DNA of 47,548 nucleotides from JAMCRM01 sp041685075. GTDB lineage: Bacteria; Acidobacteriota; Terriglobia; Bryobacterales; Bryobacteraceae. The stretch spans positions 1 through 47,548 of the forward strand of contig JAWLGN010000006.1 of NCBI GenBank assembly GCA_041685075.1, written 5' to 3'. Position numbers and translations under genes: made by a program. Shown here one piece after another: positions 25,235-34,400 of this stretch; position 1 is the first letter of the stretch, and each line of letters opens with the position of its first letter. The notes under the pieces are model-generated. The model worked only from the letters and a program-made list of their open reading frames with translations, was not told where the DNA came from and made no database searches.

Positions 25235-26146
25235 ATGGCAGCGATTACTTCAACGAACGTAGCAGAAGCGATTGTCAAGCTGGTGGCGGCGGACGCCCTG
25301 CCGGCGCTGATGGGCAACCTCGTGATGGGGAACCTGGTGAATCGCGATTACGAGCCGGTGATGGCGCAGGCCGGCGACACGGTGAACATCCCGATTCCGC
25401 CGACCATGGTGGCCAATAACCTGGCCGAGGGCGGGACGGTGCAGGCGCAGAATCCGAACCTGGGGAACGCGCAGATCGCGCTGGACACGCACGCGGAGGC
25501 GACCTTCCAGATTCCGGACGTGACCAAGGTGCTGGCGGTGCCGGACCTGCTGCGGATCTACATGCAGCCAGCGGTGACGGCGCTGGCCGAGCGGATCGAG
25601 TCCGACCTGCTGGGGCTGTTCGGGCAGTTCACGGCGAACGCCCCGGTGGGGACGCCGGCGACGCCGATCACCGAGGCGGTGATCGACGAAGCCGAGACGG
25701 CGCTGTTCATGGCCAAGGTGCCGGCCACCGAACCGAAGTTCCTGGTGGTGGATGCCGCGACCTACTCGCAATTGCGGCAGATCCCGCGGTTCAGCGAGTA
25801 CCACACGGCGGGCGAGGCCGGCCTGCGGGCGCTGGTGGACGGGACGGTCGGGAAGATCAAGGACTTCTACGTGTTCCGCTCGCAGTTCGTGTCCAGGACG
25901 ACCGACGAGGTGACGACCACGCACAACCTGGCGTTCACGAAGAACGCCATCGGGCTGGTGGTGCGGCGCATGCCGCAGCCGATGCTGGGCACGGGCGCGG
26001 TGGCGCACTACGCCGATTTCGGCAACTTCGGGATGCGGGTGCTGATGAGCTACCAGCCGAACACGCTGTCGCAGCAGTTCACCGTGGACGTGCTGTACGG
26101 CGCGGCGGTGATCCGGAACGAGTTCGGATTGCAGGTGCAGTCGTAG
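25235..26146 (+). CDS. Major capsid protein, P22-coat-like
   Basis: The 303-residue protein begins AITSTNVAEAIVKLVAADAL, then NRDYEPVMAQAGDTVNIPIP, the N-arm and E-loop arrangement of P22-type coat proteins (HK97 fold). It continues with VPDLLRIYMQPAVTALAERI and the spine-helix region EAVIDEAETALFMAKVP, and ends VDVLYGAAVIRNEFGLQVQS. It has its own good ribosome site and follows the scaffold gene. It forms the capsid shell. At 303 residues it is shorter than P22 coat (about 430), mainly lacking the inserted domain. Confidence 0.88.
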   Translation: MAAITSTNVAEAIVKLVAADALPALMGNLVMGNLVNRDYEPVMAQAGDTVNIPIPPTMVANNLAEGGTVQAQNPNLGNAQIALDTHAEATFQIPDVTKVLAVPDLLRIYMQPAVTALAERIESDLLGLFGQFTANAPVGTPATPITEAVIDEAETALFMAKVPATEPKFLVVDAATYSQLRQIPRFSEYHTAGEAGLRALVDGTVGKIKDFYVFRSQFVSRTTDEVTTTHNLAFTKNAIGLVVRRMPQPMLGTGAVAHYADFGNFGMRVLMSYQPNTLSQQFTVDVLYGAAVIRNEFGLQVQS

Positions 26147-26163
26147 GGCAGAACGACAGAGGA

Positions 26164-26193
26164 GGGCGCGCAGCCCGGAAGGGAGGCGCGCCC
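26164..26193 (+). terminator. 8-bp perfect stem-loop after the coat gene
   Basis: Bases 26164-26171 pair with 26186-26193 around a 14-base loop, 17 bases past the coat stop. Hairpins at this position commonly set coat mRNA above the downstream tail genes. No T-run follows. Confidence 0.4.
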
Positions 26194-26218
26194 GCGCATA
26201 TTCAGGGAGGCTCGAAAG

Positions 26219-26539
26219 ATGGATCTGGCGATTTATTACAAGAAGATTCGCGAAGTGGAAGCCGGGCTGCCGGAGCCGTGCGTGGTGGTGAGCCGGGAGA
26301 CGGAAAACGGCGGAAGGGCCGGGGTGCGCACGGAGGTTCCGCGGCGGCTGGCGGCGCGGATGATCGTGCAGGGCCAGGCGCGCGCGGCCACCAAGGACGA
26401 GGTACGGGAGTTTCGGGAGGCCCAGGCGGCGGCCAAACGAGCGGCCGATGAGCTGGCGGCGGCGAGAAACGTACAGGTGACGGTGATTCCGTCCAGCGAA
26501 CTGCGGAACTTCAAGAACTCGGGACGCGCGAAGGAGTAG
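26219..26539 (+). CDS. Small virion-region protein, unknown
   Basis: The 106-residue protein begins MDLAIYYKKIREVEAGLPEP, has a short beta region (CVVVSRETENGGRAGVRTEV), a helix (AAKRAADELAAARN) and a final strand (VQVTVIPSSELRNF). It lies between coat and connector genes, where phages often encode a head decoration or connector-region protein. I do not recognise a family; the role is inferred from position only. The next gene starts 4 bases after its stop. Confidence 0.6.
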   Translation: MDLAIYYKKIREVEAGLPEPCVVVSRETENGGRAGVRTEVPRRLAARMIVQGQARAATKDEVREFREAQAAAKRAADELAAARNVQVTVIPSSELRNFKNSGRAKE

Positions 26540-26543
26540 CGTG

Positions 26544-27278
26544 ATGGCTCTGTTCACCGACGGCAAGATCTCGACGATACACGATCTGACGGCGTACGAC
26601 TCCGGGGTGATGAACCTGGCAGCCGTGGAGGGCATCGACCTGACGGTCAAGCTGGGGTTGGCGCAGCAGGAACTGGCGGTGGAGCTCGAGTGCGTACTGC
26701 CGCGGGACGTGCGGCTGGAGTGCGTGGTGGTAACTCCGCCGCTGAAGCTGTGGCACGCGTTCCACACGCTGGAGCTGATCTACAGGGACGCGTACAACAA
26801 CCAGCTCAACGACCGGTACAAGGGGAAATGGGAGCAGTATCGGGAGCTTTCGGGCTGGGCGGCGGAGAAGTTGCTGCAGACGGGCGTGGGCATCACGCCC
26901 AACCCCGTGCCGCAGGCGGCGGCACCGAAATTGAGCGTGCAGCCGGGCGGCACGGAGGAGGAGCGGACAATTTACGCCAGCGTGGCATGGGTGAACGCGC
27001 AGGGCGAGCAGGGGGCGGCGAGTCCCTGGGAACTGGTGCTGGTGCCGGCCGGGTGTATGCCGGTGGTGGAGGCGGTGCGGCCGCCGGAGGCGGCGGTGGG
27101 ATGGCACGTGTACGTGGGGCTGAGCGGGGCGGAGTTGAGCCGGCAAAACACGGTGCCGCTGGAGATCGACGGGAAGTGGGTACAGGGAGAGGCGCTGATT
27201 GAAGACGGGCCGTTGCCGACGAACGGACAGGCGCCGGCTTACCTGCGAGCGATGCCGTCGGTATTGCAGAGGGGCTAA
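26544..27278 (+). CDS. Head-tail connector-region protein with Ig/FN3-like tail
   Basis: The 244-residue protein (ATG 26544; GTG 26541 is also possible) has an N-terminal helical part (LWHAFHTLELIYRDAYNNQL, then YRELSGWAAEKLLQTGVGI). From about residue 130 it has a fibronectin-III-like strand pattern (IYASVAWVNAQGEQGAASPW, then GWHVYVGLSGAELSRQN). A similar FN3-like segment occurs in the large hub protein of this cluster. Position after coat suggests a head-completion or adaptor protein carrying a surface Ig-like domain. I do not recognise a specific family. Confidence 0.65.
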   Translation: MALFTDGKISTIHDLTAYDSGVMNLAAVEGIDLTVKLGLAQQELAVELECVLPRDVRLECVVVTPPLKLWHAFHTLELIYRDAYNNQLNDRYKGKWEQYRELSGWAAEKLLQTGVGITPNPVPQAAAPKLSVQPGGTEEERTIYASVAWVNAQGEQGAASPWELVLVPAGCMPVVEAVRPPEAAVGWHVYVGLSGAELSRQNTVPLEIDGKWVQGEALIEDGPLPTNGQAPAYLRAMPSVLQRG

Positions 27279-27284
27279 CGGACG

Positions 27285-27782
27285 ATGACGGGAGTGGCGA
27301 AGTCGACGATCGCGAAGGCGCTGGAGATGCTGACGGCGCCGGCGGGACTGAACGCGCAACTGGCGGCGGTGACCGAGGGCGCGCAGGAGGCCCTGGCGGA
27401 GGTGAGCGCACGGCAGGTGATGGCGCAGAACGTGGCCGTCGACGTCGCCGAGCGCAGCAGCGAGGTGTTGTACCCGGCGGTGCAGGTCTACTGCGAGCGG
27501 CTGGTGAACAGCCAGCGGGAGAAGTTTCGGGCTTTTTCAGGGAAGGCGCATATGGCGGTGGAGGTGCGGTTTTCCCAGGACCGGCTGGAAGGCATCGAAG
27601 ACCGGCTGCGGGGATACGTGGACGCTGTGACGCTGGTGTTGGAGCGAAACCAGGGGGACTGGGGCGCGGGGATGTTCTATGGGGGCGGCTACGAGGTGGC
27701 CTTCGGCCCGGTGAAACGCGGGGGGCGCAACTTCGTGCAGAGCGCGAAGGTGACGTTCGCGGTGGAGGTGAGCAGGAGCTGA
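27285..27782 (+). CDS. Probable tail completion/terminator protein
   Basis: The 165-residue protein sits immediately before the tail tube gene. The second half has the strand-rich pattern of tail terminator proteins: AHMAVEVRFSQDRLEGIEDR, then YVDAVTLVLERNQGDWGAGM, and a last strand SAKVTFAVEVSRS. Tail terminators form the ring joining the tail tube to the head. The call rests mainly on location and size; sequence support is modest. Confidence 0.6.
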   Translation: MTGVAKSTIAKALEMLTAPAGLNAQLAAVTEGAQEALAEVSARQVMAQNVAVDVAERSSEVLYPAVQVYCERLVNSQREKFRAFSGKAHMAVEVRFSQDRLEGIEDRLRGYVDAVTLVLERNQGDWGAGMFYGGGYEVAFGPVKRGGRNFVQSAKVTFAVEVSRS

Positions 27783-27783
27783 C

Positions 27784-28953
27784 ATGTCGTACATTTCTTC
27801 GAAAGCCAACAGGTTTTACACGGGGCGGGAGAGCGCCTTCGGGCAGGTAGCGGCGATCACGGCGGCGGACCGGATTCCGGCGGTGAAGCTGCAGATCCGG
27901 CAGCAGATGCGCACGGCGGAGCGGAAGGACAAGACGGGGAGCCGGACCTTTGTAGGGCTGCCTCCGGGAGGGCGGCGGCGGACGCAGTTCAATTTGCGGA
28001 CGTACATGACGTCGTGGAGGACAACGGATGCGCCCCCGGGCTACGGGCCGTTGGTGGAAGCGTGCCTGGGCGGCGCGCCGCTGTTGATGGCGACGGGGAC
28101 GGCGGGCAGCGGGTCGGACGGGAACACCGTGATGTTCGGGGCGCCGCACGGACTGACGCCGGGGCAGGCGGTGGCGTTCAACGGCGAGATCCGGTTCGTG
28201 GATGCAGTCGTGAACGACTACGGAGTGGTGGTGAACGCGCCGTTCTCGACGGCACCGCCGCCGGGCGCGGCGCTCACGCCGACGTGCACCTATTTCCCGG
28301 CTACGGAACTGCCGAGCGTGAGCATTTTCGATTACTGGAGCCCGGAGACGGCGGTGCAGCGAGTGCTGTGCGGAGCGGCGGTGAACCGCATGGAGGTGGA
28401 GGTGAACGGCGACTTCCACGAGTTCCACTTCAGCGGCCTGGCGCAGGACGTGCTGGATTCGAGCAGCTTCGCCTCCGGGCTGGGGGGATTGAGCACATTC
28501 CCGCCGGAGCCGGCGCGGGATTCGTTCGATTACTCGATTATCCCGGGGCACATGGGACAGGCCTGGCTGGGGAGCGTGCCGTCGCAGTTCCACACCATTA
28601 CGAGCGCCACGTTCGTGGTGGACAACAACCTGGACCTGCGGGCGAAGGAGTTCGGGTCGAACGTGCCGCGGTGCATCTCGCCGGGCGAGCGGTCGGTGAC
28701 GGTGGACCTGGAGTTGTACAGCCTGGATGATGCGGCCACGACGGCGCTGTACCAGGCGGCGCGCCAGGGGTCGCCGGTGAGTGTGATGTTCCAGCTCGGG
28801 GAACAGGAAGGACAGCTCATGGGGGTGTATCTGAAGAGCGTGGTGCCAGAGGTGCCGGAGTTCGAGGACAGCGAGGCACGGCTGCGGTGGCGGTTCACGA
28901 AGTCGCGGGCGCAGGGCACGGCCGATGATGAGATCGCGGTGGCCTTCGGGTAG
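27784..28953 (+). CDS. Major tail tube protein
   Basis: The 389-residue protein starts one base after the preceding stop. It has an N-terminal tube-like strand set (TAADRIPAVKLQIRQQMRTA), an inserted Gly/Pro-rich domain around residues 95-170 (GAPHGLTPGQAVAFNGEIRF), and a second half rich in long strands including VNRMEVEVNGDFHEFHFSGL, SATFVVDNNLDLRAKEFGSN and RSVTVDLELYSLDDAATTAL. These alternating strands fit a duplicated tail-tube fold. Large size with an insert is common for tubes of GTA-like and siphophage tails. Two tail-chaperone-like frames follow at once, supporting the call. Confidence 0.75.
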   Translation: MSYISSKANRFYTGRESAFGQVAAITAADRIPAVKLQIRQQMRTAERKDKTGSRTFVGLPPGGRRRTQFNLRTYMTSWRTTDAPPGYGPLVEACLGGAPLLMATGTAGSGSDGNTVMFGAPHGLTPGQAVAFNGEIRFVDAVVNDYGVVVNAPFSTAPPPGAALTPTCTYFPATELPSVSIFDYWSPETAVQRVLCGAAVNRMEVEVNGDFHEFHFSGLAQDVLDSSSFASGLGGLSTFPPEPARDSFDYSIIPGHMGQAWLGSVPSQFHTITSATFVVDNNLDLRAKEFGSNVPRCISPGERSVTVDLELYSLDDAATTALYQAARQGSPVSVMFQLGEQEGQLMGVYLKSVVPEVPEFEDSEARLRWRFTKSRAQGTADDEIAVAFG

Positions 28954-28957
28954 GGCG

Positions 28958-29323
28958 ATGGAGTACGCGAGCGAAGTGGTGGTGGAGTCCAAGGCTGCGC
29001 CGGGGGTGAGGCTGGTGCTGCGGCGGATGTCGTTCGCACGGCGGGTGGAGCTGCTGCGGCGCATCCGGGAACTGGCGCGGCGGGCGGAGTTTCTCCAGGC
29101 CGGTGAGGATGCCGGCGAGCAGATGGACGCGGCGCTGCTGCGCGCGGAAATCGACCGGGTTTACGTGACCTGGGGAGTGAAGCGCGTGGAGGGCCTGGCG
29201 GTCGACGGCGCGCCGGCCACGGCGGAGAGCCTGGCGGAAGCCGGGCCGGAGGAGCTGTTCCGGGAGGCGCTGGAAGCGGTAAAGCGCCAGTGCGGGCTCT
29301 CGGCGGAAGAACGAAAAAACTAG
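28958..29323 (+). CDS. Tail assembly chaperone, zero-frame product (gpG-like)
   Basis: The 121-residue helical protein (RMSFARRVELLRRIRELARR, then EELFREALEAVKRQCGLSAE) sits between tail tube and tape measure, the invariant place of tail chaperones. Its last codons are cga aaa aac followed by TAG at 29321. The embedded A AAA AAC is a canonical -1 slippery heptamer in the correct phase, so a fraction of ribosomes should continue into the overlapping frame. The ATG at 28958 follows the tube stop by 4 bases. Confidence 0.8.
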   Translation: MEYASEVVVESKAAPGVRLVLRRMSFARRVELLRRIRELARRAEFLQAGEDAGEQMDAALLRAEIDRVYVTWGVKRVEGLAVDGAPATAESLAEAGPEELFREALEAVKRQCGLSAEERKN

Positions 29324-29685
29324 TGGTCGCCTTCCATTTCCAGTTTGCGAACCAGTCCGGTTGGGAGTGCGACGCGTGCAGGAAATCCGGACTGGAACGG
29401 CGCCGGCGCTGCCCCTGGCTGAACGATGGAGAGGAACCACGGCGGGTGGTGTGGGCGCGGGGGGCGGTATCGAGCGAGGTGTGCCCGCAAGGCTACGTGA
29501 CGGCGGAGAGCGCGGCATGGGTGGAGGGGTTTCTGGTGAAGAAGCGGCTGGGGGGGTATCCGGATATGGCTCGCATGACGGCGCGCGAGGTGGAGGCGCA
29601 GTTGATTCTGGAGCGGGAGTGGGCCGCGGAGATGGAACGGCTGGTGAGCAAACGGCGCGGAGGAGCGGATGGCGACGAGGGATAA
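29290..29685 (+). CDS. Tail chaperone -1 frame extension (gpT-like), Cys-rich
   Basis: This frame is open from GTG 29290 to 29685, but no ribosome site precedes that GTG, so expression by -1 frameshifting from 28958 is more likely. The fusion would be 242 residues: 121 from the upstream frame plus 121 from this one, beginning LVVAFHFQFANQSGWECDAC. The extension has four cysteines (CDAC, then RRCPW, then EVCPQG), a possible zinc or metal site, and a C-terminal helix (REVEAQLILEREWAAEMERL). The tape measure gene overlaps its 3' end by 17 bases. Confidence 0.75.
   Translation: MRALGGRTKKLVVAFHFQFANQSGWECDACRKSGLERRRRCPWLNDGEEPRRVVWARGAVSSEVCPQGYVTAESAAWVEGFLVKKRLGGYPDMARMTAREVEAQLILEREWAAEMERLVSKRRGGADGDEG
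29314..29320 (+). promoter_or_regulatory. Programmed -1 frameshift slippery site A AAA AAC
   Basis: The heptamer is in zero-frame phase (cgA AAA AAC, then TAG). A -1 slip here resumes as CTA GTG GTC GCC in the downstream frame, which is open to 29685. This is the classic X XXY YYZ arrangement used in lambda-like tail chaperone pairs. I saw no obvious downstream pseudoknot. Confidence 0.75.
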
Positions 29686-30277
29686 CGAGGTGGTGCTGAG
29701 GGCGTTTCAGGCTATCGCGGGAGACCTGCGGGAGGCGGTGCGGAGTTCCGAGTTGATGGCCGCGGCGGGCGCGCAACAGACAGCGAGGACGCCGGTACTG
29801 GAAGCGCTGGCCAGCTATGCGCAGGTATTCGAGACGTCGCCGGTGTACCAGGCGGTGCGGCAGGAGGACGGCGGCGGGGGGATTGCGTCCGCGCTGCTGC
29901 GCAACGCGCTGGGCCTGGCGCCGCTGGCGCGGATGGTGTTGGGGCTTTTCGGGGGAGGAGGCGATAAGGAAGAGCCTCCGCCGCTGGTGAAGTACGCGCT
30001 GCCGCCGCAACTGCACTTCGAGGCGGCGCAGGCTCCGGGGGCCGGCCTGCAGCGAGTGGACTACGACCAGCACGGGCTGCCGCGGTCGTACGGCGGCGGG
30101 CAGGCGGCACCACGAGCCGAGACGGCGCCTCAGGGGGCGGCAGGGCCGCAGGTGACGATTCAGGTGCAGGCGATGGACAGCCGGTCGTTTCTGGATCACA
30201 AGGAAGAGATCGCCCGGGCGGTGCGGGAAGCGATGCTGAATACGCATTCGCTGAACGATGTGGTGAGCGACCTATGA
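29669..30277 (+). CDS. Very short tail tape measure protein
   Basis: The 202-residue protein has an N-terminal helix (AFQAIAGDLREAVRSSELMA), a Gly-rich hydrophobic stretch (GIASALLRNALGLAPLARMV), a Pro/Gln/Ala linker and a C-terminus VTIQVQAMDSRSFLDHKEEI followed by ARAVREAMLNTHSLNDVV. That C-terminus is typical of tape measure ends. In long-tailed phages tape measures are usually 700-2000 residues; only short-tailed particles such as gene transfer agents have about 200. It lies between the chaperone and distal tail genes as expected. Confidence 0.65.
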   Translation: MATRDNEVVLRAFQAIAGDLREAVRSSELMAAAGAQQTARTPVLEALASYAQVFETSPVYQAVRQEDGGGGIASALLRNALGLAPLARMVLGLFGGGGDKEEPPPLVKYALPPQLHFEAAQAPGAGLQRVDYDQHGLPRSYGGGQAAPRAETAPQGAAGPQVTIQVQAMDSRSFLDHKEEIARAVREAMLNTHSLNDVVSDL

Positions 30278-30630
30278 CGTTTCCGCTGCTGAAAACGGGC
30301 GCGGTGGCGCAATATCCGGCCGTCAAAGAGCTGGCCGGGGCCACCGAAGTGGTGCGGTTCGTCGACGGGCGCGAACAGCGATACCGCGACTTCGGCTCGG
30401 CGCTGCGGCGCTGGGTGATCCGGCTGGAACTGTTGGACGAAGCGGAACTGGCAACGATCGAGGAGTTCTTCATGGAGAACCAGGGCGCCTTCGGCAGCTT
30501 CGCCTTCACCGATCCGTGGGACGGGACGGTGTATCCGGATTGCAGCCTGGAGCAGGATTCGCTGGAGGTCGTGCTGGCGGGAGAGCTGCGGGGGGCGACG
30601 GCGCTGGCGGTGAGGGAGAACAGGAGCTGA
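30274..30630 (+). CDS. Distal tail protein 1 (DUF2460/Dit-like)
   Basis: The 118-residue protein overlaps the tape measure stop by ATGA. It follows the DUF2460 pattern: a variable start, VVRFVDGREQRYRDFGSALR, a helix LDEAELATIEEFFMENQGAF and the signature FAFTDPWDGTVYPDC. DUF2460 is the distal tail protein of the Rhodobacter gene transfer agent and forms the ring between tube and baseplate hub. A larger paralogue follows at 30632. Confidence 0.75.
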   Translation: MTFPLLKTGAVAQYPAVKELAGATEVVRFVDGREQRYRDFGSALRRWVIRLELLDEAELATIEEFFMENQGAFGSFAFTDPWDGTVYPDCSLEQDSLEVVLAGELRGATALAVRENRS

Positions 30631-30631
30631 G

Positions 30632-31402
30632 ATGCACTACTTCCCGCAACTGGAGAGCGGAGCGATGGGGCAGTATCCGCTGCGCAGGGTGCGGCGCCTG
30701 CGGACGGTGCGCAACCAGATGGCCGATGGACGGGAGGTGCGGCTGGCCGATGTTGCGGCAACGGTGACGGAGTGGCGCCTGGAAGCGGCCTGGCTGACCG
30801 ATGGGGAGTTGGAACGGCTGGCCGCGTTTTTCGAGGCCGTGGAGGGGCGGCTGCACACGTTCACGTTCCTGGATCCGGCGGACAACCTGCTGCGCTGGAG
30901 CGAGGACCTGGAAGAGAGCGTGTGGGAAAAAGGGCCGCTGGTGGCCGTGGCGGGCGGGGTGGCGGATCCGTTCGGCGGCATGCGGGGGTGGCGAGTCGCA
31001 AACGGCAGCCTGGCGCAGCGGCTGATGGTGCCGGAGTGGTTTTACTACACGGTGAGCGTGTATGCGCGGTGCGATGGCGGGGGAGTGCTGCGGCTGCTGC
31101 GGGGAAGCCAGAGCGCGGAGCGGCGGCTGACGCCGGAATGGAAGCGGCTGTCGTTCGCTTCGCAGTCGGACGGGACGGCGGAATCGGTGCGGTTCGGAGT
31201 GGAAACCGAACCGGGAGCGGCGGTGGAGATCTACGGACTGCAGGTGGAGCCGCAGATCGCCGCTTCGGCCTACAAGCGGACGGCGCAGCGCGGCGGCGTG
31301 TATCCCAATGCGCGGCTGGCGGAGGACCGGCTGTACTGGGCCACGGTGGAGCCGGGACGGCACGCGTGCACGGTGGGGATCATCCATGGCGAGCATTTTT
31401 GA
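30632..31402 (+). CDS. Distal tail protein 2 with jelly-roll-like C-terminus
   Basis: The first 95 residues repeat the Dit-like pattern of the preceding gene: VRNQMADGREVRLADVAATV, LTDGELERLAAFFEAVEGRL and HTFTFLDPADN. Residues 95-225 look like a carbohydrate-binding beta sandwich (WSEDLEESVWEKG, then WFYYTVSVYARCDGGGVLRL and AVEIYGLQVEPQ), a domain often used for surface attachment. The total is 256 residues. The hub gene starts 16 bases before its stop. The tandem Dit pair suggests one structural ring and one decorated form. Confidence 0.7.
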   Translation: MHYFPQLESGAMGQYPLRRVRRLRTVRNQMADGREVRLADVAATVTEWRLEAAWLTDGELERLAAFFEAVEGRLHTFTFLDPADNLLRWSEDLEESVWEKGPLVAVAGGVADPFGGMRGWRVANGSLAQRLMVPEWFYYTVSVYARCDGGGVLRLLRGSQSAERRLTPEWKRLSFASQSDGTAESVRFGVETEPGAAVEIYGLQVEPQIAASAYKRTAQRGGVYPNARLAEDRLYWATVEPGRHACTVGIIHGEHF

Positions 31403-34400
31403 GCTGAAGGAAAAGACGGCGGCGCAGACGCCCCTGCTGCTGTTCGACTGCGAACTGGCGAACGGGACGGTCGAGCGGTGGAGCACGCACCGGGTGACGT
31501 GCGAGGGCAAGGTGTACGAGGCGCGGGTGGCGCGGCATAACCTGTTCGAGATGGAGGCGTGGTCCGGGCAGGGGGTGGACGGGATCCCGCGGGTATCCCT
31601 GGCACTGGCCAACGCGGATTCGCGGTTTTCGCAGATCGAACGGATGGTGGGGTTCAAAGGCGCCCGGCTGACGGTGCGGTTCGTCTTCTACGACGTGCGG
31701 CTGGGAGGAGCGGCGAGCGAAAGCGTGGTGCTGTTTCAGGGGACCGCCAATCCGCCGGAAGAGATCACCGAAGCGGAACTGCGGCTGACGGCAGTGAACC
31801 GGCTGGGGATGCAGCGGGTGCTGCTGCCTTCGGTGCGAATCCAACGACGCTGCCCGTGGGAGTTTCCGAGAAGCGCGGAGGAGCGCGAGGAGGGACTCTA
31901 CGGCGGCTTGCGGGGGCGGTACTCGCGGTTCTTCCGGTGCGGTTATTCGGCAGACCGGGCGGACGGGACGGGAAACCTCGACGGCGGCGCACCCTATAGA
32001 AGCTGCGGATATACGCGGGCGGACTGCGAGGCGCGCGGCATGTTCCGGGCGGACGCGGCGGGACGCCCGACGCGGCGGTTCGGGGGAATCGAGTTCGTAC
32101 CGCCGTCGATTTTGGTGCGGAGTTACGGGGAAAAGGGGTGGCACACCTCGACAGCGGTGGGAGGCGAGGCACGCTACAACGACTTCGTGCCGCTGGTGTA
32201 CGGGACGGCGTGGTACGGGCCGCCGGTGATCCTGGCGCGGAACGACGGCAACCTGACCCACATGGAAGTCCTGCTGGGGATGGGAGAGTTCCAGGGCGTG
32301 CTGAAGGTGCTGGTGAATGATATCGAGATTCCCCAGGCGCAGCCGCGGGGCGATATGACGGCCACCGGGTGGTACAACGTGGTGAGCCTGGGGAACCGAA
32401 CGGGCAACTTCAACCTGGACTTCGAGCAGGGAGACCCGTACGGGAGCATGGCGTACCTGTCGGTGGTGGTGCCGAACCGGATTAACGACGGGCGGCGGCT
32501 GCCAGGGGTGAAGGTGCTGGCGCAGGGACTGCGGCTGCCGGTGTACGGGAGCGATGGCGCGTACCTCCGGGACGAGTTCACGGCGAATCCGGCCTGGGTG
32601 CTGCTGGACATTCTGCAGCGCAGCGGCTGGGCACCAGAAGAGATCGACGTGGGCAGCTTTGCGGAGGCGGCGGCGTACTGTGGGGAAAAGATCGAGGTGC
32701 GGGACCTCTATGGGAACCCCCGGATGATGCCGCGATTCGAGTGCAATCTGGCGGTGATGAAGCGGCGCAGCGCGGCGGACCTGGTGCGGGGCATCCGGAA
32801 CGCGGCGCGGCTGTTCCTGACCTATGGGGCGGGCGGGGCGCTGCGGCTGGAGGTGGAGAACACACTGGCGCTGCAACAACCGGTAAAGCCGGAGGGGAGC
32901 AATGCGACAGAGCCGCTTAGCGGGGGCTGGCCGGCGTACTGCTTCGGCGACGGGACGAATGGAACCTCTGGGATACTCAGACGGGCGAACGGCGAGCCGG
33001 CAATCCGGGTGTGGTCGCGGAGCATGGCCGATACGCCGAACCGGTTCACGGTGGAGTTTCAGGATGCGTTGAACGAGTACCAGCAGGACAGCTTCTCGGT
33101 GGTGGACGCCGAAGATGCGGCGCGCACGGGGCAGGAGATCACGGCGGCGCTGCCGGCGCTGGGGATCGCGCATTGCGACCAGGCGGCGCGGATATTGAAG
33201 TTCCACCTGGAGAAGTCGCTCCGGGGGAATACGTATATCGACTTCGAGACCAGCGTGAAGGCCCTGGGGCTGCGGCCGGGCGACCTGATCAGCGTGACGT
33301 ATTTGAAGGAGGGCTTCGACCGGCAACCGTTCCGGGTCCTGCGGATCGCGCCGGGCGCCAATTACCGGACGGTGCGGATCACGGCGCAGATCCACGATGA
33401 CGGATGGTACAGCGACACCAACGGCGAGGGGAGCGGCGGAGCGGGCCGCGAACCGGGCGCGGGGGTGGGGGTGCCGAGGCCACTGGCGGGCAACGTGGTG
33501 GACGAGAACGGCGAGGTGCAGTACGAGGTAACCGAGGGAGCAAGCGACGGAGCCGACGGTACGGCCACGGTGGAACTGACGGTGGGCTTTGCAACGCCGG
33601 CGGCGCCGCAGGCCGGCGGTCCGGGTGTTCCTCTGGTCAGCCTGGCGGCGACGATCGGGACGGGAAGCCTCGAAGGCGGGCAGTCGCTGTACTACGCGGT
33701 GAGCGGGGTGGACGGCGAGGGACGCGAGAGCCCGCTATCCTTCACGGTGCACGCGGCCATTCCCGGCGGCGGAGGCGGATACGGGGTGACGCTGGAGGGA
33801 TTGAGCTTCGCGCCGGCGACGGCGGCCTTCCACGTTTACCGCGGGCCAAACCCGGCGCAGTTGCGGCGCATTGCGGCGGGGGTGGAGCCGGCGCGCGAGT
33901 TCACCGATGCCGGGCTGCCGGACGGGACGGTGCCGCCGCCCGATGCCAACTACGACCACGCCAACTTTTATTGGCGGCTGGAGCTGCAGCCGGCCTGCGC
34001 GGCAACGATTCACTCCGCGCGCACGGTGGGAAACGAGGCGCTGAGGATGGAAGAAAACGAGTACCGCGGGATGGCCGTGCGGATCCTCAGCGGAAAAGGC
34101 GCCGGGCAGGAGAGGACGGTGGCCGCGAACACCGCCTCGGAGCTGACCCTTACCACAGATTGGACAGTGGAGCCGGACGCCACCAGCTTGTTCGCGGTGG
34201 CGGAGGCGGGCTGGAGGTTTGGCGCGACGGCGAAAGGCAGCCCGGTGCGCTTCGAGATACCGAACCGCACGGCGGCGGTGGTGCAGGTGTCCGGCCGGGC
34301 GGCAAACGTGAACGACCTGGAGTCGCCCGCGGAGTTGTGCACCCTGACCCGGTGGACGGTGGGCGGCGCGGGGCACAGCGATGCCGATGTACCGCCGGCG

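Noticed and set aside
26219..27782. Naming specific head-completion and connector proteins
   Set aside because: The gene order suggests such roles, but I see no decisive family motif, so calls were kept positional.
31380..33395. 671-residue minus-strand open frame opposite the hub gene
   Set aside because: The composition is Arg/His/Pro-rich without motifs, and the plus-strand hub reading has conserved Cys and beta-domain patterns.
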